64,000 nt of DNA from Arthrobacter_H rhombi (GTDB lineage: Bacteria; Actinomycetota; Actinomycetes; Actinomycetales; Micrococcaceae), in assembly GCF_039526245.1 (NCBI RefSeq), contig NZ_BAAAIV010000007.1:1-64000 (forward strand). Direction: 5' to 3'. Below, in pieces: positions 50,278 through 57,669 of this stretch (position 1 is the stretch's first letter; every line of letters begins with the position of its first letter). Made by a program: the position numbers and the translations under genes. The notes under the pieces were generated by a model. That model was not told where the DNA came from. It worked only from the letters and a program-made list of their open reading frames with translations, and did not search any database.

Positions 50278-51192
50278 ATGCCGCACGATGACCACTCCGT
50301 TCCGGGCGGCGCTGCCGACGGTGGCCTTGCCCGGGAACGGCCACAGATCGGCCGTCACCTTCCGGGGCATATCGAAGCGGCACTCCTCAGGGCGGGCCAG
50401 GAATCCGACTCTGCGGGACAGGCGTGGTCGGGCCGGGACCTTTCGGGTGAGGGCAACCCGCTGCACAACTTCGACGCCGACGACGGATCGCCGGATCCTG
50501 CCTACGTGGCGGCGATCGCCGCCTTGAAGGCAGGTACCGGCGATGAGCAGGCGGTCCATCGCGCCTTGGCACACGCCCGCGTGTTCGTCCCCGTTGTGGC
50601 CACACTCGCGGACGGGGGAATTGGCGAACATGGATTCGCCGAGGACAAGGAAGCCGACATGGCGCTCGTGACCATCAAGGCCCCGGACGGCCGGCCCGCA
50701 CTTCCAGTCTTCAGCAGCGTGGACCGGATGCAGTCCTGGCATGCACAGGCTCGTCCCGTCGCCGTATATGCCCCTCGTGCCGCACTGTCGGCGGTGGCGG
50801 AAAAAGCCCAGCTCCTCGTGATCGATCCAGGCGCAGAGCTGACCTTCGTCCTCCGACGGCCGGCCGTGTGGGCGTTGGCCCAGCAGCGGGAGTGGACGCC
50901 CAGCTACGCGGACTCCGAGCTTCTCCCCGTGCTGCAGTCCGCCGCAGACGCGGAGTCGGCCATCGTTGGACTTGCCGCAGCGCCCGGCAGGGGGGTTGCC
51001 TCGCGCGCCGCCGATGGCAGCGTAGTGCCCGGGGGAGGGCCTGGCCCGGAGCTGCGCATCGATGTCACGCTGCGTCCGGAAACCAGCAGGGAAGAGGCGA
51101 CGGCGATCCTCCAAGAATTGCAGCGGACCCTGGGGACCAACGCGGAATTTGCGGGACGGGTCGATTCACTCGAACTGGGGCTTCGCGCTTAA
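50278..51192 (+). CDS. SseB-domain protein, function unknown
   Basis: A 304-residue soluble protein with an SseB/YfcT-like fold: HRALAHARVFVPVVATLAD, a DMALVTIKAPDGRPALPVFSS strand pair, and DPGAELTFVLRRPAVWALAQ. The C-terminal part (about 215-300) has a second alpha/beta module. SseB-domain proteins follow priA in many actinobacteria, with no assigned role. The ATG lies 3 bases after the priA stop, so the genes are co-transcribed. Confidence 0.82.
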   Translation: MPHDDHSVPGGAADGGLARERPQIGRHLPGHIEAALLRAGQESDSAGQAWSGRDLSGEGNPLHNFDADDGSPDPAYVAAIAALKAGTGDEQAVHRALAHARVFVPVVATLADGGIGEHGFAEDKEADMALVTIKAPDGRPALPVFSSVDRMQSWHAQARPVAVYAPRAALSAVAEKAQLLVIDPGAELTFVLRRPAVWALAQQREWTPSYADSELLPVLQSAADAESAIVGLAAAPGRGVASRAADGSVVPGGGPGPELRIDVTLRPETSREEATAILQELQRTLGTNAEFAGRVDSLELGLRA

Positions 51193-51203
51193 TCCAACAA
51201 AAA

Positions 51204-51231
51204 GGAGGCCGTCACAACAGTGACGGCCTCC
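51204..51231. terminator. Bidirectional hairpin between the SseB and DUF1844 genes
   Basis: GGAGGCCGTCAC and GTGACGGCCTCC form a perfect 12-bp stem with loop AACA. On the minus strand it is followed by TTTTTGTT, a classical U tract, so it primarily ends the DUF1844 transcript. Confidence 0.9.
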
Positions 51232-51252
51232 TGGATAGCAAGGGGATGGGAG

Positions 51253-51621
51253 TCAGTTCACCGGACCGGTGAACTTCTCGCCCGGACCCTGGCCCGGGGG
51301 ATCCTGGATCGAGGATGCTTCGCGGAAGGCCAGCTGCAACGAACGCAGCCCGTCGCGCAATGGACCCGCATGCTGGGAGCCTACTTCAGGAGCGGCTGCG
51401 GTGATCAGGCCGGCGAGGGCTGTGATGAGTTTGCGCGCTTCGTCCAGGTCTTTCAGATCTTCTGCGTCCTCGCCCTCGGCGAGCCCGCACTTGACCGCTG
51501 CAGCACTCATCAGGTGCACAGCCGCGGTCGTGATGACTTCCACGGCAGCAACTTCGGCGATGTCGCGGACATGATTGGTCTCGCCGAACGTGGCGTCCGG
51601 ATTGGTTTCAGGGGTACTCAT
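51253..51621 (-). CDS. DUF1844 family protein
   Basis: A 122-residue helical protein of the DUF1844 family, encoded next to infC in actinobacteria and of unknown function. It shows VRDIAEVAAVEVITTAAVHLMSAAAVKCGL and DLDEARKLITALAGLITAA, two amphipathic helices typical of the family, then a Gly/Pro tail. ATG 51621 gives the normal N-terminus; the open frame extends 19 codons further. It is divergent from infC. Confidence 0.85.
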   Translation of the reverse strand: MSTPETNPDATFGETNHVRDIAEVAAVEVITTAAVHLMSAAAVKCGLAEGEDAEDLKDLDEARKLITALAGLITAAAPEVGSQHAGPLRDGLRSLQLAFREASSIQDPPGQGPGEKFTGPVN

Positions 51622-51771
51622 GCTGCTAAGCTTTTCACAGACCGACTGGTTTTGCTTATTCCGTGTGTTCCGCCCCACCTGGCAGGATGCAAGGAGTAGA
51701 CACGGCCAGTACGCAAGTGGAGGCCTACTCCCACCCGCTGTAACCGTTCAAGGTTGCCGGGTCATTCGGAT

Positions 51772-51787
51772 CGGAACCATGGTTCCG
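51772..51787. promoter_or_regulatory. Perfect 16-bp palindrome in the infC upstream region
   Basis: CGGAACCATGGTTCCG reads the same on both strands. It lies between divergent DUF1844 and infC, 110 bases before the probable infC start. It could be an operator or a leader hairpin. The rest of 51622-51896 shows no clear -10 box. Confidence 0.6.
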
Positions 51788-51896
51788 TGGCGTGCTGTTG
51801 TACGTCAGCCGAACATTCAGGCCTTCATCTGCCCCGCAGCTGGAGGCCTTCTCCATGTTGTCGGCGGTTTCGGACTACGAACAGCAGGAGTTACAC

Positions 51897-52928
51897 ATCA
51901 GCGATCCACGCATTAATGATCGAATCCGCGTCCCCGAGGTGCGGCTGGTTGGACCCAATGGCGAACAAGTGGGCGTTGTCCGCATTGAGGACGCATTGCG
52001 TCTGGCCGCTGAATCCGACCTTGATCTGGTTGAGGTGGCGCCGACGGCAAAGCCCCCCGTGTGCAAGTTGATGGACTTCGGCAAGTACAAGTACGAAGCC
52101 GCTGTAAAGGCACGCGAGGCACGCAAGAACCAGACCAACACGATCTTGAAGGAAGTTCGCTTCCGACTCAAGATCGATAAGCACGACTACGAGACGAAGA
52201 CGGGCCATGCCCTGCGCTTCCTCGGAGCCGGCGACAAGGTCAAGGCGATGATCCAGTTCCGCGGCCGCGAACAGCAGCGTCCGGAGATGGGCATCCGCTT
52301 GCTGAACAAATTCGCAGAGGACGTCGCTGCAGTTGGCGTCGTCGAGTCGAGCCCGCGCATCGATGGCCGCAACATGGTCATGGTTGTCGGACCGCTGAAG
52401 AACAAGGCAGAGGCCAAGGCCGAAGCCCGCCGCCAGGCGCAGCGCGAGACGGACAAGGCCAAGGCCACTGCAGTCAAGGAAGGCCGCGTCGATACCTCGG
52501 ACGACAAGCCCGCCATGACCCAGTCATTGGGCGACAACCTGCCGGAGGAATTCCAGGCACGTCTGGCGCAGGTCGAGGCCGACAACGCAGAGCAGGCCAA
52601 AAAGGATGCCGAGCAGGCCAAAAAGGACGCGGAGGCAGCGAAGGCCGCTCCCGTAGTCGAAGCCCCCAAGGCCGAAGCGCCCAAGGTGGCGGCACCCAAG
52701 GCAGCGGCTCCGAAGGCGGAGACCGCCAAGGCACCAGCGCCCAAGGCTGCTGAGGCCAAAGCGGCAGACAAGCCGGCGGCCGCAGCTCCCAAGGCAGCCG
52801 CGGCGAAGCCCGCAGCCGCTCCCAAACCCGTTGCGGTTCCGAAGCCTGCTCCGAAGCCCACAGCGACTCCGAAGCCTGCTCCGAAACCAGCACCACGCAC
52901 TACCCCGAAACCGCGTCAGGGCAAGTAG
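51897..52928 (+). CDS. infC: Translation initiation factor IF-3 with long Lys/Ala/Pro tail
   Basis: IF-3 prevents subunit joining and checks the start codon. The conserved part (about residues 1-175) begins ISDPRINDRIRVPEVRL and contains CKLMDFGKYKYEAAVKAREARKNQ and FRGREQQRPEMG. A further 165 residues form a Lys/Ala/Pro-rich, probably disordered tail. I place the start at the ATC codon 51897, because AGGAG lies 6 bases before it and the family sequence begins there, as with the AUU start of E. coli infC. ATG 51855, with GGAGG 8 bases upstream, is the alternative. It leads infC-rpmI-rplT. Confidence 0.88.
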   Translation: MSDPRINDRIRVPEVRLVGPNGEQVGVVRIEDALRLAAESDLDLVEVAPTAKPPVCKLMDFGKYKYEAAVKAREARKNQTNTILKEVRFRLKIDKHDYETKTGHALRFLGAGDKVKAMIQFRGREQQRPEMGIRLLNKFAEDVAAVGVVESSPRIDGRNMVMVVGPLKNKAEAKAEARRQAQRETDKAKATAVKEGRVDTSDDKPAMTQSLGDNLPEEFQARLAQVEADNAEQAKKDAEQAKKDAEAAKAAPVVEAPKAEAPKVAAPKAAAPKAETAKAPAPKAAEAKAADKPAAAAPKAAAAKPAAAPKPVAVPKPAPKPTATPKPAPKPAPRTTPKPRQGK

Positions 52929-52941
52929 CCCGCTGCGGTAC

Positions 52942-52990
52942 GCCCCTCGGGGCGGCACACCTGACCCACGGGTTTCCAACACCGGAAACC
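52942..52990 (+). other. Two stem-loops in the infC-rpmI spacer
   Basis: GCCCC/GGGGC around TC (52942-52953) and GGTTTCC/GGAAACC around AACACC (52971-52990) lie in the 117-bp spacer before rpmI. In other bacteria L20 represses this operon by binding leader RNA; whether these structures serve that is untested. Confidence 0.5.
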
Positions 52991-53045
52991 TCAAAGATCC
53001 CCGGTCCGAACAGGGCAACGGGAGCACGTAAGGAGAACGGCGGAT

Positions 53046-53240
53046 ATGCCGAAGTTCAAGACCCACAGTGGCGCCAAGAAGCGCTTCAAGCTCACCGGTA
53101 GCGGCAAGCTCAAGCGCCAGCAGGCCAACCGCCGCCACTACCTGGAGCACAAGCCCTCCAGCCTCAAGCGCCAGCTGAAGGGCGACCTGATCGTTGCCAA
53201 GGCGGACACCAAGACCATCAAGCGGATGCTGGGCATCTAA
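53046..53240 (+). CDS. rpmI: 50S ribosomal protein L35
   Basis: A 64-residue basic protein of the large subunit. MPKFKTHSGAKKRFKLTGSG and the RQQANRRHYLEHKPSSLKRQ run are the family pattern. AAGGAG lies about 10 bases before the ATG. It stands between infC and rplT in the universal order. Confidence 0.95.
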   Translation: MPKFKTHSGAKKRFKLTGSGKLKRQQANRRHYLEHKPSSLKRQLKGDLIVAKADTKTIKRMLGI

Positions 53241-53344
53241 GTAGACGCACCGGGAACCCTGCGTTCCCACCCATCCATGGAGTTCCCCCGGGCTGGTCGC
53301 CGTATTCAAGGCACAGCGAGGGCTAGATATTAAGGAGTACACAC

Positions 53345-54028
53345 GTGGCACGTGTGAAGCGGGCGGTCAACGCCCACAAGAAGCGTCGGGTCGTTCTCGA
53401 GCGGGCCAAGGGCTACCGCGGTCAGCGTTCGCGCCTGTACCGCAAGGCCAAGGAGCAGCTGCTCCACTCGTTCGTCTACAGCTACGGCGACCGCCGCAAG
53501 CGCAAGGGTGACTTCCGTCGCCTCTGGATCCAGCGCATCAACGCTGCCTCCCGCGCCAACGGCCTGACGTACAACCGTCTGATCCAGGGCCTGAAGGCCG
53601 CTGAGGTCGAGGTCGACCGCCGCATGCTCTCCGAGCTGGCGATTTCCGACGCCAACGCCTTCACCGCGCTGGTCAAGGTCGCCAAGGACGCGCTCCCGGC
53701 AGACGTCAACGCCCCGGCAACTGCGGCCGCCCCGAAGGCTGCCGCCGCACCGGCCGCCAAGAAGGCCAGCGCCCCCAAGGCTGCTGCCCCGAAGGCTGCT
53801 GCCCCCAAGGCCGCCACCGAGGGCGAAGGCGTCGTGAAGGCCGTTGAGGGCGAGGACGCCCCCGAGGGCTACGTCATCAAGGGCAACCAGTCCATGAAGT
53901 ACCACGTGCCGGGCTCGACCTGGTTCGAGCAGACCCAGCCGGAGTTCTGGTTCAACTCGGTCGAGGCCGCCAAGGCCGCCGGCTTCGAGCCGGCTGGCGG
54001 AGAATCCCGCCAGCAGTTCTCCAAGTAG
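53345..54028 (+). CDS. rplT: 50S ribosomal protein L20 fused to an Ala/Lys/Pro linker and a C-terminal domain
   Basis: Residues 1-118 are a complete L20, an assembly protein of the 50S subunit (VKRAVNAHKKRRVVLERAKGY, RKGDFRRLWIQRINAA). The normal length is about 118-130, but this protein has 227. After L20 comes a linker rich in Ala, Lys and Pro (about 119-170), then about 50 residues (EGYVIKGNQSMKYHVPGS, FEQTQPEFWFNS, AAGFEPAG) resembling the small 'sunset' domain of actinobacterial proteins. The extension is in frame with GC-rich codon use throughout and ends at a strong terminator, so it is not a frameshift product. Confidence 0.93.
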   Translation: MARVKRAVNAHKKRRVVLERAKGYRGQRSRLYRKAKEQLLHSFVYSYGDRRKRKGDFRRLWIQRINAASRANGLTYNRLIQGLKAAEVEVDRRMLSELAISDANAFTALVKVAKDALPADVNAPATAAAPKAAAAPAAKKASAPKAAAPKAAAPKAATEGEGVVKAVEGEDAPEGYVIKGNQSMKYHVPGSTWFEQTQPEFWFNSVEAAKAAGFEPAGGESRQQFSK

Positions 54029-54062
54029 CAAGCGCTGCTTGACGGGCTTGGCCCGTCGGTCG

Positions 54063-54094
54063 AAGGGACGGAATCCCCAGGGATTCCGTCCCTT
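54063..54094 (+). terminator. Hairpin terminator after rplT
   Basis: AAGGGACGGAATCCC and GGGATTCCGTCCCTT form a perfect 15-bp stem with a two-base loop, followed by CCCCCGTTT. It ends the infC-rpmI-rplT operon. Confidence 0.9.
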
Positions 54095-54126
54095 CCCCCG
54101 TTTAAGCACCAGGACCTCGACCCCGA

Positions 54127-54132
54127 TAAGGT
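54127..54132 (+). promoter_or_regulatory. -10 box (TAAGGT) of the TrmH/SpoU gene, leaderless type
   Basis: TAAGGT is followed by TTTCCC and the ATG at 54139, a 6-base gap with no ribosome-binding site. Confidence 0.6.
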
Positions 54133-54138
54133 TTTCCC

Positions 54139-55080
54139 ATGAACGATGAGCATGGCTTCGAACCAGAAATGGCCAACCCCCGCGCCGAGCGCGTCAAGGA
54201 GGTGGCCCGGCTGGCCACCCGTTCCGGCCGGTCGAAGCGCGGCGCATTCCTGGCCGAGGGACCGCAAGCCGTACGGGAAGCCCTCCGTTCCCACGATGCC
54301 GCCGTCTCGGCGGGCCATCAGGGGATCGTCCAGGAGGTGTTCGCGACTCCCGATGCCATCCACCGGCACCCCGACCTGACGACGGGGCGCGGGCGGATCC
54401 ACTGGCGCAGCGTCACTCCAGAAGTCCTTGCGGCGATGGCCGACACGGTGACTCCGCAGGGCATCCTTGCCGTCTGCGGCATTCCAGAAACCACATTGGA
54501 TGCGGTGTTCGGCGCCGCTCCCCGTCTGGTCGCCGTGCTCTGCCGCGTCCAGGACCCCGGAAATGCCGGGACCATTCTGCGGGCCGCAGATGCTGCCGGG
54601 GCCGATGCCATCGTGCTGACCGAGGGCAGCGTGGACATCTACAATCCCAAGGCCGTCCGATCCACCGTGGGGTCGGTCTTCCATCTGCCGATCGTGACCG
54701 GGGTGGCCTTCCAACAGGTGGTTGAGGCCGCCGCGGCAGCAGGGTCCCAGCTATTGGCCGCCGACGGCTACGGGGCGGTGGATCTGGACGCCTTGCAGGA
54801 TGAAAGCGCCGCACGGCGGGGCGGGGCCCAGCCGAGCACCGGGGGCGACATCGGCCATCAGTCCGGCACCGCCGTCGTGCCCGGGGAGACACCGAGGCTG
54901 GAGGATGCCACCGCGTGGTTGTTCGGCAACGAGGCCCAGGGGCTGGACGAGCGGGAGCTCGCTGCCGCCGGGCACCGCGTGGCCGTGCCCCTGTACGGGG
55001 TGGCGGAGTCTCTGAATGTCGGCACCGCGGCGACCGTCTGCCTCTACGCCTCGGCGCGCGCGCAACGCCGGAGGGCCTGA
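54139..55080 (+). CDS. TrmH/SpoU-family RNA 2'-O-methyltransferase
   Basis: A 313-residue SPOUT methyltransferase. The N-terminal domain (about 1-100) binds RNA. The catalytic domain has the knot motifs VLCRVQDPGNAGTILRAADAAG, WLFGNEAQGL and VPLYGVAESLNVGTAATVCLY, the last forming the SAM pocket. An insertion of about 35 Gly/Ser/Ala-rich residues lies between motifs 1 and 2 (about 225-255). The rRNA or tRNA target is unknown. The gene lies between rplT and pheST as in relatives. Confidence 0.9.
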   Translation: MNDEHGFEPEMANPRAERVKEVARLATRSGRSKRGAFLAEGPQAVREALRSHDAAVSAGHQGIVQEVFATPDAIHRHPDLTTGRGRIHWRSVTPEVLAAMADTVTPQGILAVCGIPETTLDAVFGAAPRLVAVLCRVQDPGNAGTILRAADAAGADAIVLTEGSVDIYNPKAVRSTVGSVFHLPIVTGVAFQQVVEAAAAAGSQLLAADGYGAVDLDALQDESAARRGGAQPSTGGDIGHQSGTAVVPGETPRLEDATAWLFGNEAQGLDERELAAAGHRVAVPLYGVAESLNVGTAATVCLYASARAQRRRA

Positions 55081-55206
55081 ACGTCAGGTGCCGCTTCTGC
55101 CCGAGCCGTCCACGAGAACCCACGGCAGCGGGCAGGACCCCGGCATAGTAGCGTGTGCGTAGACGATTCCCGACGGCGCACCCGCGCCAGGACAAAGGCG
55201 GAAACC

Positions 55207-56178
55207 ATGGCAGCATCCGGTGGGAGCAAGGCGGTCGTGGCGGCTTTGGCGGCCAACCTGACCATTGCACTTTTCAAGTTCGTCGCCTGGCTGCTGACGC
55301 AGTCATCGTCGATGTTGGCCGAGGCCATCCACTCGGTGGCCGACTCGGGCAACCAAGTGCTGCTGCTGGTCGGCGGCAAGCGCTCCCGGCGGCAGGCCAG
55401 CGCCGAGCACCCCTTCGGTTTTGGACGCGAACGCTACATCTACGCGTTCATCGTCTCCATCATCCTCTTCAGCGTCGGCGGGCTGTTCGCCCTGTACGAG
55501 GCGTACGAGAAGTTCAAGGACCCGCACGGCATCGAGGGCCGCTGGTGGTGGGTCCCACTGGCTGTGCTCGTCGGTGCGATCATCGCCGAGGGATTGTCCT
55601 TCCGCACCGCCATCCGCGAATCGAACCACACCCGGGGGCAGGCCAGCTGGGTGCAGTTCGTGCGCCGGGCCAAGGCCCCTGAGCTGCCGGTCATCCTGTT
55701 GGAGGACCTGGGCGCGCTGGTCGGGCTGTTCTTCGCCCTGTTGGGCGTGGGGCTGACGCTGCTGACGGGCAACGGGATCTTCGACGCCGCGGGAACAGCG
55801 ATGATCGGGCTGCTGCTGGTCTGCATCGCGATCATCCTGGCCATCGAAACGAAGTCGTTGCTGCTCGGCGAATCGGCCTCCCGGGAGAACATCGCCAAGA
55901 TCGAGGCCGCCATCGCCGCCGACGGCACGCCCATCATCCACCTCAAGACCCTGCATCTGGGCCCTGATGAGATCCTCGTGGCCGCCAAGATCGGCATCAC
56001 TGCAGGAGCCACCGGTGAGCAGATCGCCGATTCCATCGACGATGCCGAGTCCAGGATCCGCGACGCCGTCCCGACCGCCACGGTGATCTACCTCGAACCC
56101 GACATCCCCCGGGCCGGGACCGCCGCCGGGAAGGACGCCGGGGCGGACACCCTGCACGACGGCGGTGCCGAGCTATGA
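55207..56178 (+). CDS. Cation diffusion facilitator (CDF) transporter
   Basis: A 323-residue metal exporter with about six membrane helices and a cytoplasmic C-terminal domain. The second-helix metal site appears as SMLAEAIHSVADSGNQ and the fifth-helix site as LLEDLGALVG. It probably exports zinc, manganese or iron using a proton gradient; the metal is not predictable. ATG 55207 starts the conserved part, while the frame is open from GTG 55153. mutT begins inside its stop codon. Confidence 0.9.
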   Translation: MAASGGSKAVVAALAANLTIALFKFVAWLLTQSSSMLAEAIHSVADSGNQVLLLVGGKRSRRQASAEHPFGFGRERYIYAFIVSIILFSVGGLFALYEAYEKFKDPHGIEGRWWWVPLAVLVGAIIAEGLSFRTAIRESNHTRGQASWVQFVRRAKAPELPVILLEDLGALVGLFFALLGVGLTLLTGNGIFDAAGTAMIGLLLVCIAIILAIETKSLLLGESASRENIAKIEAAIAADGTPIIHLKTLHLGPDEILVAAKIGITAGATGEQIADSIDDAESRIRDAVPTATVIYLEPDIPRAGTAAGKDAGADTLHDGGAEL

Positions 56179-56627
56179 GCGGGCTGAAACAGATCGTCGG
56201 GGCTGCCCTGGTGGATGACCTGGACGCCCCGACCCGGCTGTTGGCCGCCCGCCGGACCAGCCCGCCCTCCCTGGCCGGGATGTGGGAGTTCCCGGGCGGC
56301 AAGGTCGAACCCGGGGAATCATGTGAGGCCGGACTGCTGCGTGAACTGCGGGAGGAGCTGGGCATCGACGCCGCGCTGGGGCACGAGGTCACCGGCCCGA
56401 CGGACCAGGGGTGGAAGCTGGCCGGCCCGGCAGCAATGCGTGTGTGGCTGGCCGCGGTGACCGCGGGGGACCCGGCACCCTTGGAGGACCATGACGAGCT
56501 GCGCTGGGTGGACCTGGCGGGCACCGAGATCGACGCGTTGGAATGGATCCCCGCCGACCTGCCCATCGTCGACGCCATCGTGGCACGCCAGGCGACCCGG
56601 TCCGGGCACGGGGCAGGCCACCGATGA
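56175..56627 (+). CDS. mutT: MutT-type Nudix hydrolase (8-oxo-dGTP diphosphatase candidate)
   Basis: A 150-residue Nudix enzyme. The Nudix box GGKVEPGESCEAGLLRELREELGI fits GX5EX7REUXEEXGU exactly (about residues 39-61, quoted in part across two helices). It has the MutT-like MWEFPGGK beginning and LRWVDL ending. It likely removes oxidised nucleotides. The start overlaps the CDF stop and the end overlaps the pcp start, so three genes form one tightly packed unit. Confidence 0.88.
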   Translation: MSGLKQIVGAALVDDLDAPTRLLAARRTSPPSLAGMWEFPGGKVEPGESCEAGLLRELREELGIDAALGHEVTGPTDQGWKLAGPAAMRVWLAAVTAGDPAPLEDHDELRWVDLAGTEIDALEWIPADLPIVDAIVARQATRSGHGAGHR

Positions 56628-57238
56628 TCCTGCTGACCGGATTCGAGCCCTTCGGCGGCGACGCCACGAACCCCTCCATCGTCGCCGCACGCCAGGCAGC
56701 GGCGGAGCTCCGCGCTGCCGGGCTGGCGGCCACCGCCGTCGAACTTCCCTGCGTCTTCGCCACGGCCCCGGAAGCCCTGCGGCAGGCACTGCTGACCCAC
56801 CGCCCGGAGGTGGTCATCTGCACCGGGTTGAATGCAGGAACCGCGGAGATCACGCTGGAACGCGCAGCGCTGAACGTCATCGATGCCCGGATTCCGGACA
56901 ATGCAGGGGAGCAGCCCCTCGACGTGCCGGTCGTCGCCGGAGGACCTGCCGCCTACTTCACGACCCTGCCCATCAAACGCATGCTGGCGCGACTGCACGC
57001 CGCCGACCTGCCCGCGCGGGTCTCCCAAAGCGCCGGCACGTTTGCCTGCAACCAGGTCTTCTACACCGTGATGCACGAGCTGGAGGGGACCGGAGTGCGC
57101 GGAGGGTTCATCCACGTCCCGGCGACCGGTCCCGGTGGTGCCGACCCCGGGCAGCTGGCCCGTGCCCTGGTTCTGGCAGCACGCGAGGCCCTGGACCCCG
57201 CCGCCGACGTCAGCCTCGGCGCCGGTTCCCTGGCCTGA
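56624..57238 (+). CDS. pcp: Pyroglutamyl-peptidase I
   Basis: A 204-residue cysteine peptidase (family C15) that removes N-terminal pyroglutamate. The catalytic triad is visible: Glu79 in ITLERAALN, Cys142 in GTFACNQVFY and His164 in GFIHVP, close to the E81, C144 and H168 of the Bacillus enzyme. MILLTGFEPFGGDATNPS starts the fold. The ATG overlaps the mutT stop. Its last 29 bases overlap the convergent HExxH gene. Confidence 0.94.
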   Translation: MILLTGFEPFGGDATNPSIVAARQAAAELRAAGLAATAVELPCVFATAPEALRQALLTHRPEVVICTGLNAGTAEITLERAALNVIDARIPDNAGEQPLDVPVVAGGPAAYFTTLPIKRMLARLHAADLPARVSQSAGTFACNQVFYTVMHELEGTGVRGGFIHVPATGPGGADPGQLARALVLAAREALDPAADVSLGAGSLA

Positions 57239-57668
57239 GCCCGCGCAGCACGTCGGCCGTCGGCCTCAGGGGTCGTTCGGTGTATCCGCCGGCCGCCAAC
57301 CCGGCGCCGCGTTCGAAGATGTTCCGTGATGCGGGATCGCCGGTGCGCCACCAGGAGTATCCCGCGGCCGCCGCGTAGAGGACCAGGAACGGCAGCCCCA
57401 GGCAGATCGCGTACTGCGTGCTGTGGCGCTCCTCGTGGGCGAGTAGTTCCGGGAAGCGGGAGGGGTCATCGAAGCGCGGGCGGAAGAGGACCACGTTGCC
57501 GACGGTGAAGGCGCCGGCCGCCGGTAGCCGTGGACGATAACCCAGGGCGAGGTACAGGCCACGATTACCGGAGACCACTCGGCACCGCGCGACCCGCGCC
57601 AGCAGGAGCCCTCCCGGGGTCGAGAGGTTGACCCAGTTGGCCACCGAACGCAGCCGCGGCCCGTCCAT
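57210..57668 (-). CDS. HExxH-containing membrane-associated protein, function unknown
   Basis: A 152-residue protein with the motif AHEERH (His78, Glu79, His82), a HExxH zinc-peptidase signature. A membrane segment follows at about residues 88-106. No third zinc ligand is obvious, and the protein is short for a peptidase, so activity is uncertain. The ATG lies one base after the stop of the penicillin-binding protein gene, so the two are co-transcribed. It overlaps pcp by 29 bases at the 3' end. Confidence 0.72.
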   Translation of the reverse strand: MDGPRLRSVANWVNLSTPGGLLLARVARCRVVSGNRGLYLALGYRPRLPAAGAFTVGNVVLFRPRFDDPSRFPELLAHEERHSTQYAICLGLPFLVLYAAAAGYSWWRTGDPASRNIFERGAGLAAGGYTERPLRPTADVLRGLRPGNRRRG

Positions 57669-57669
57669 C

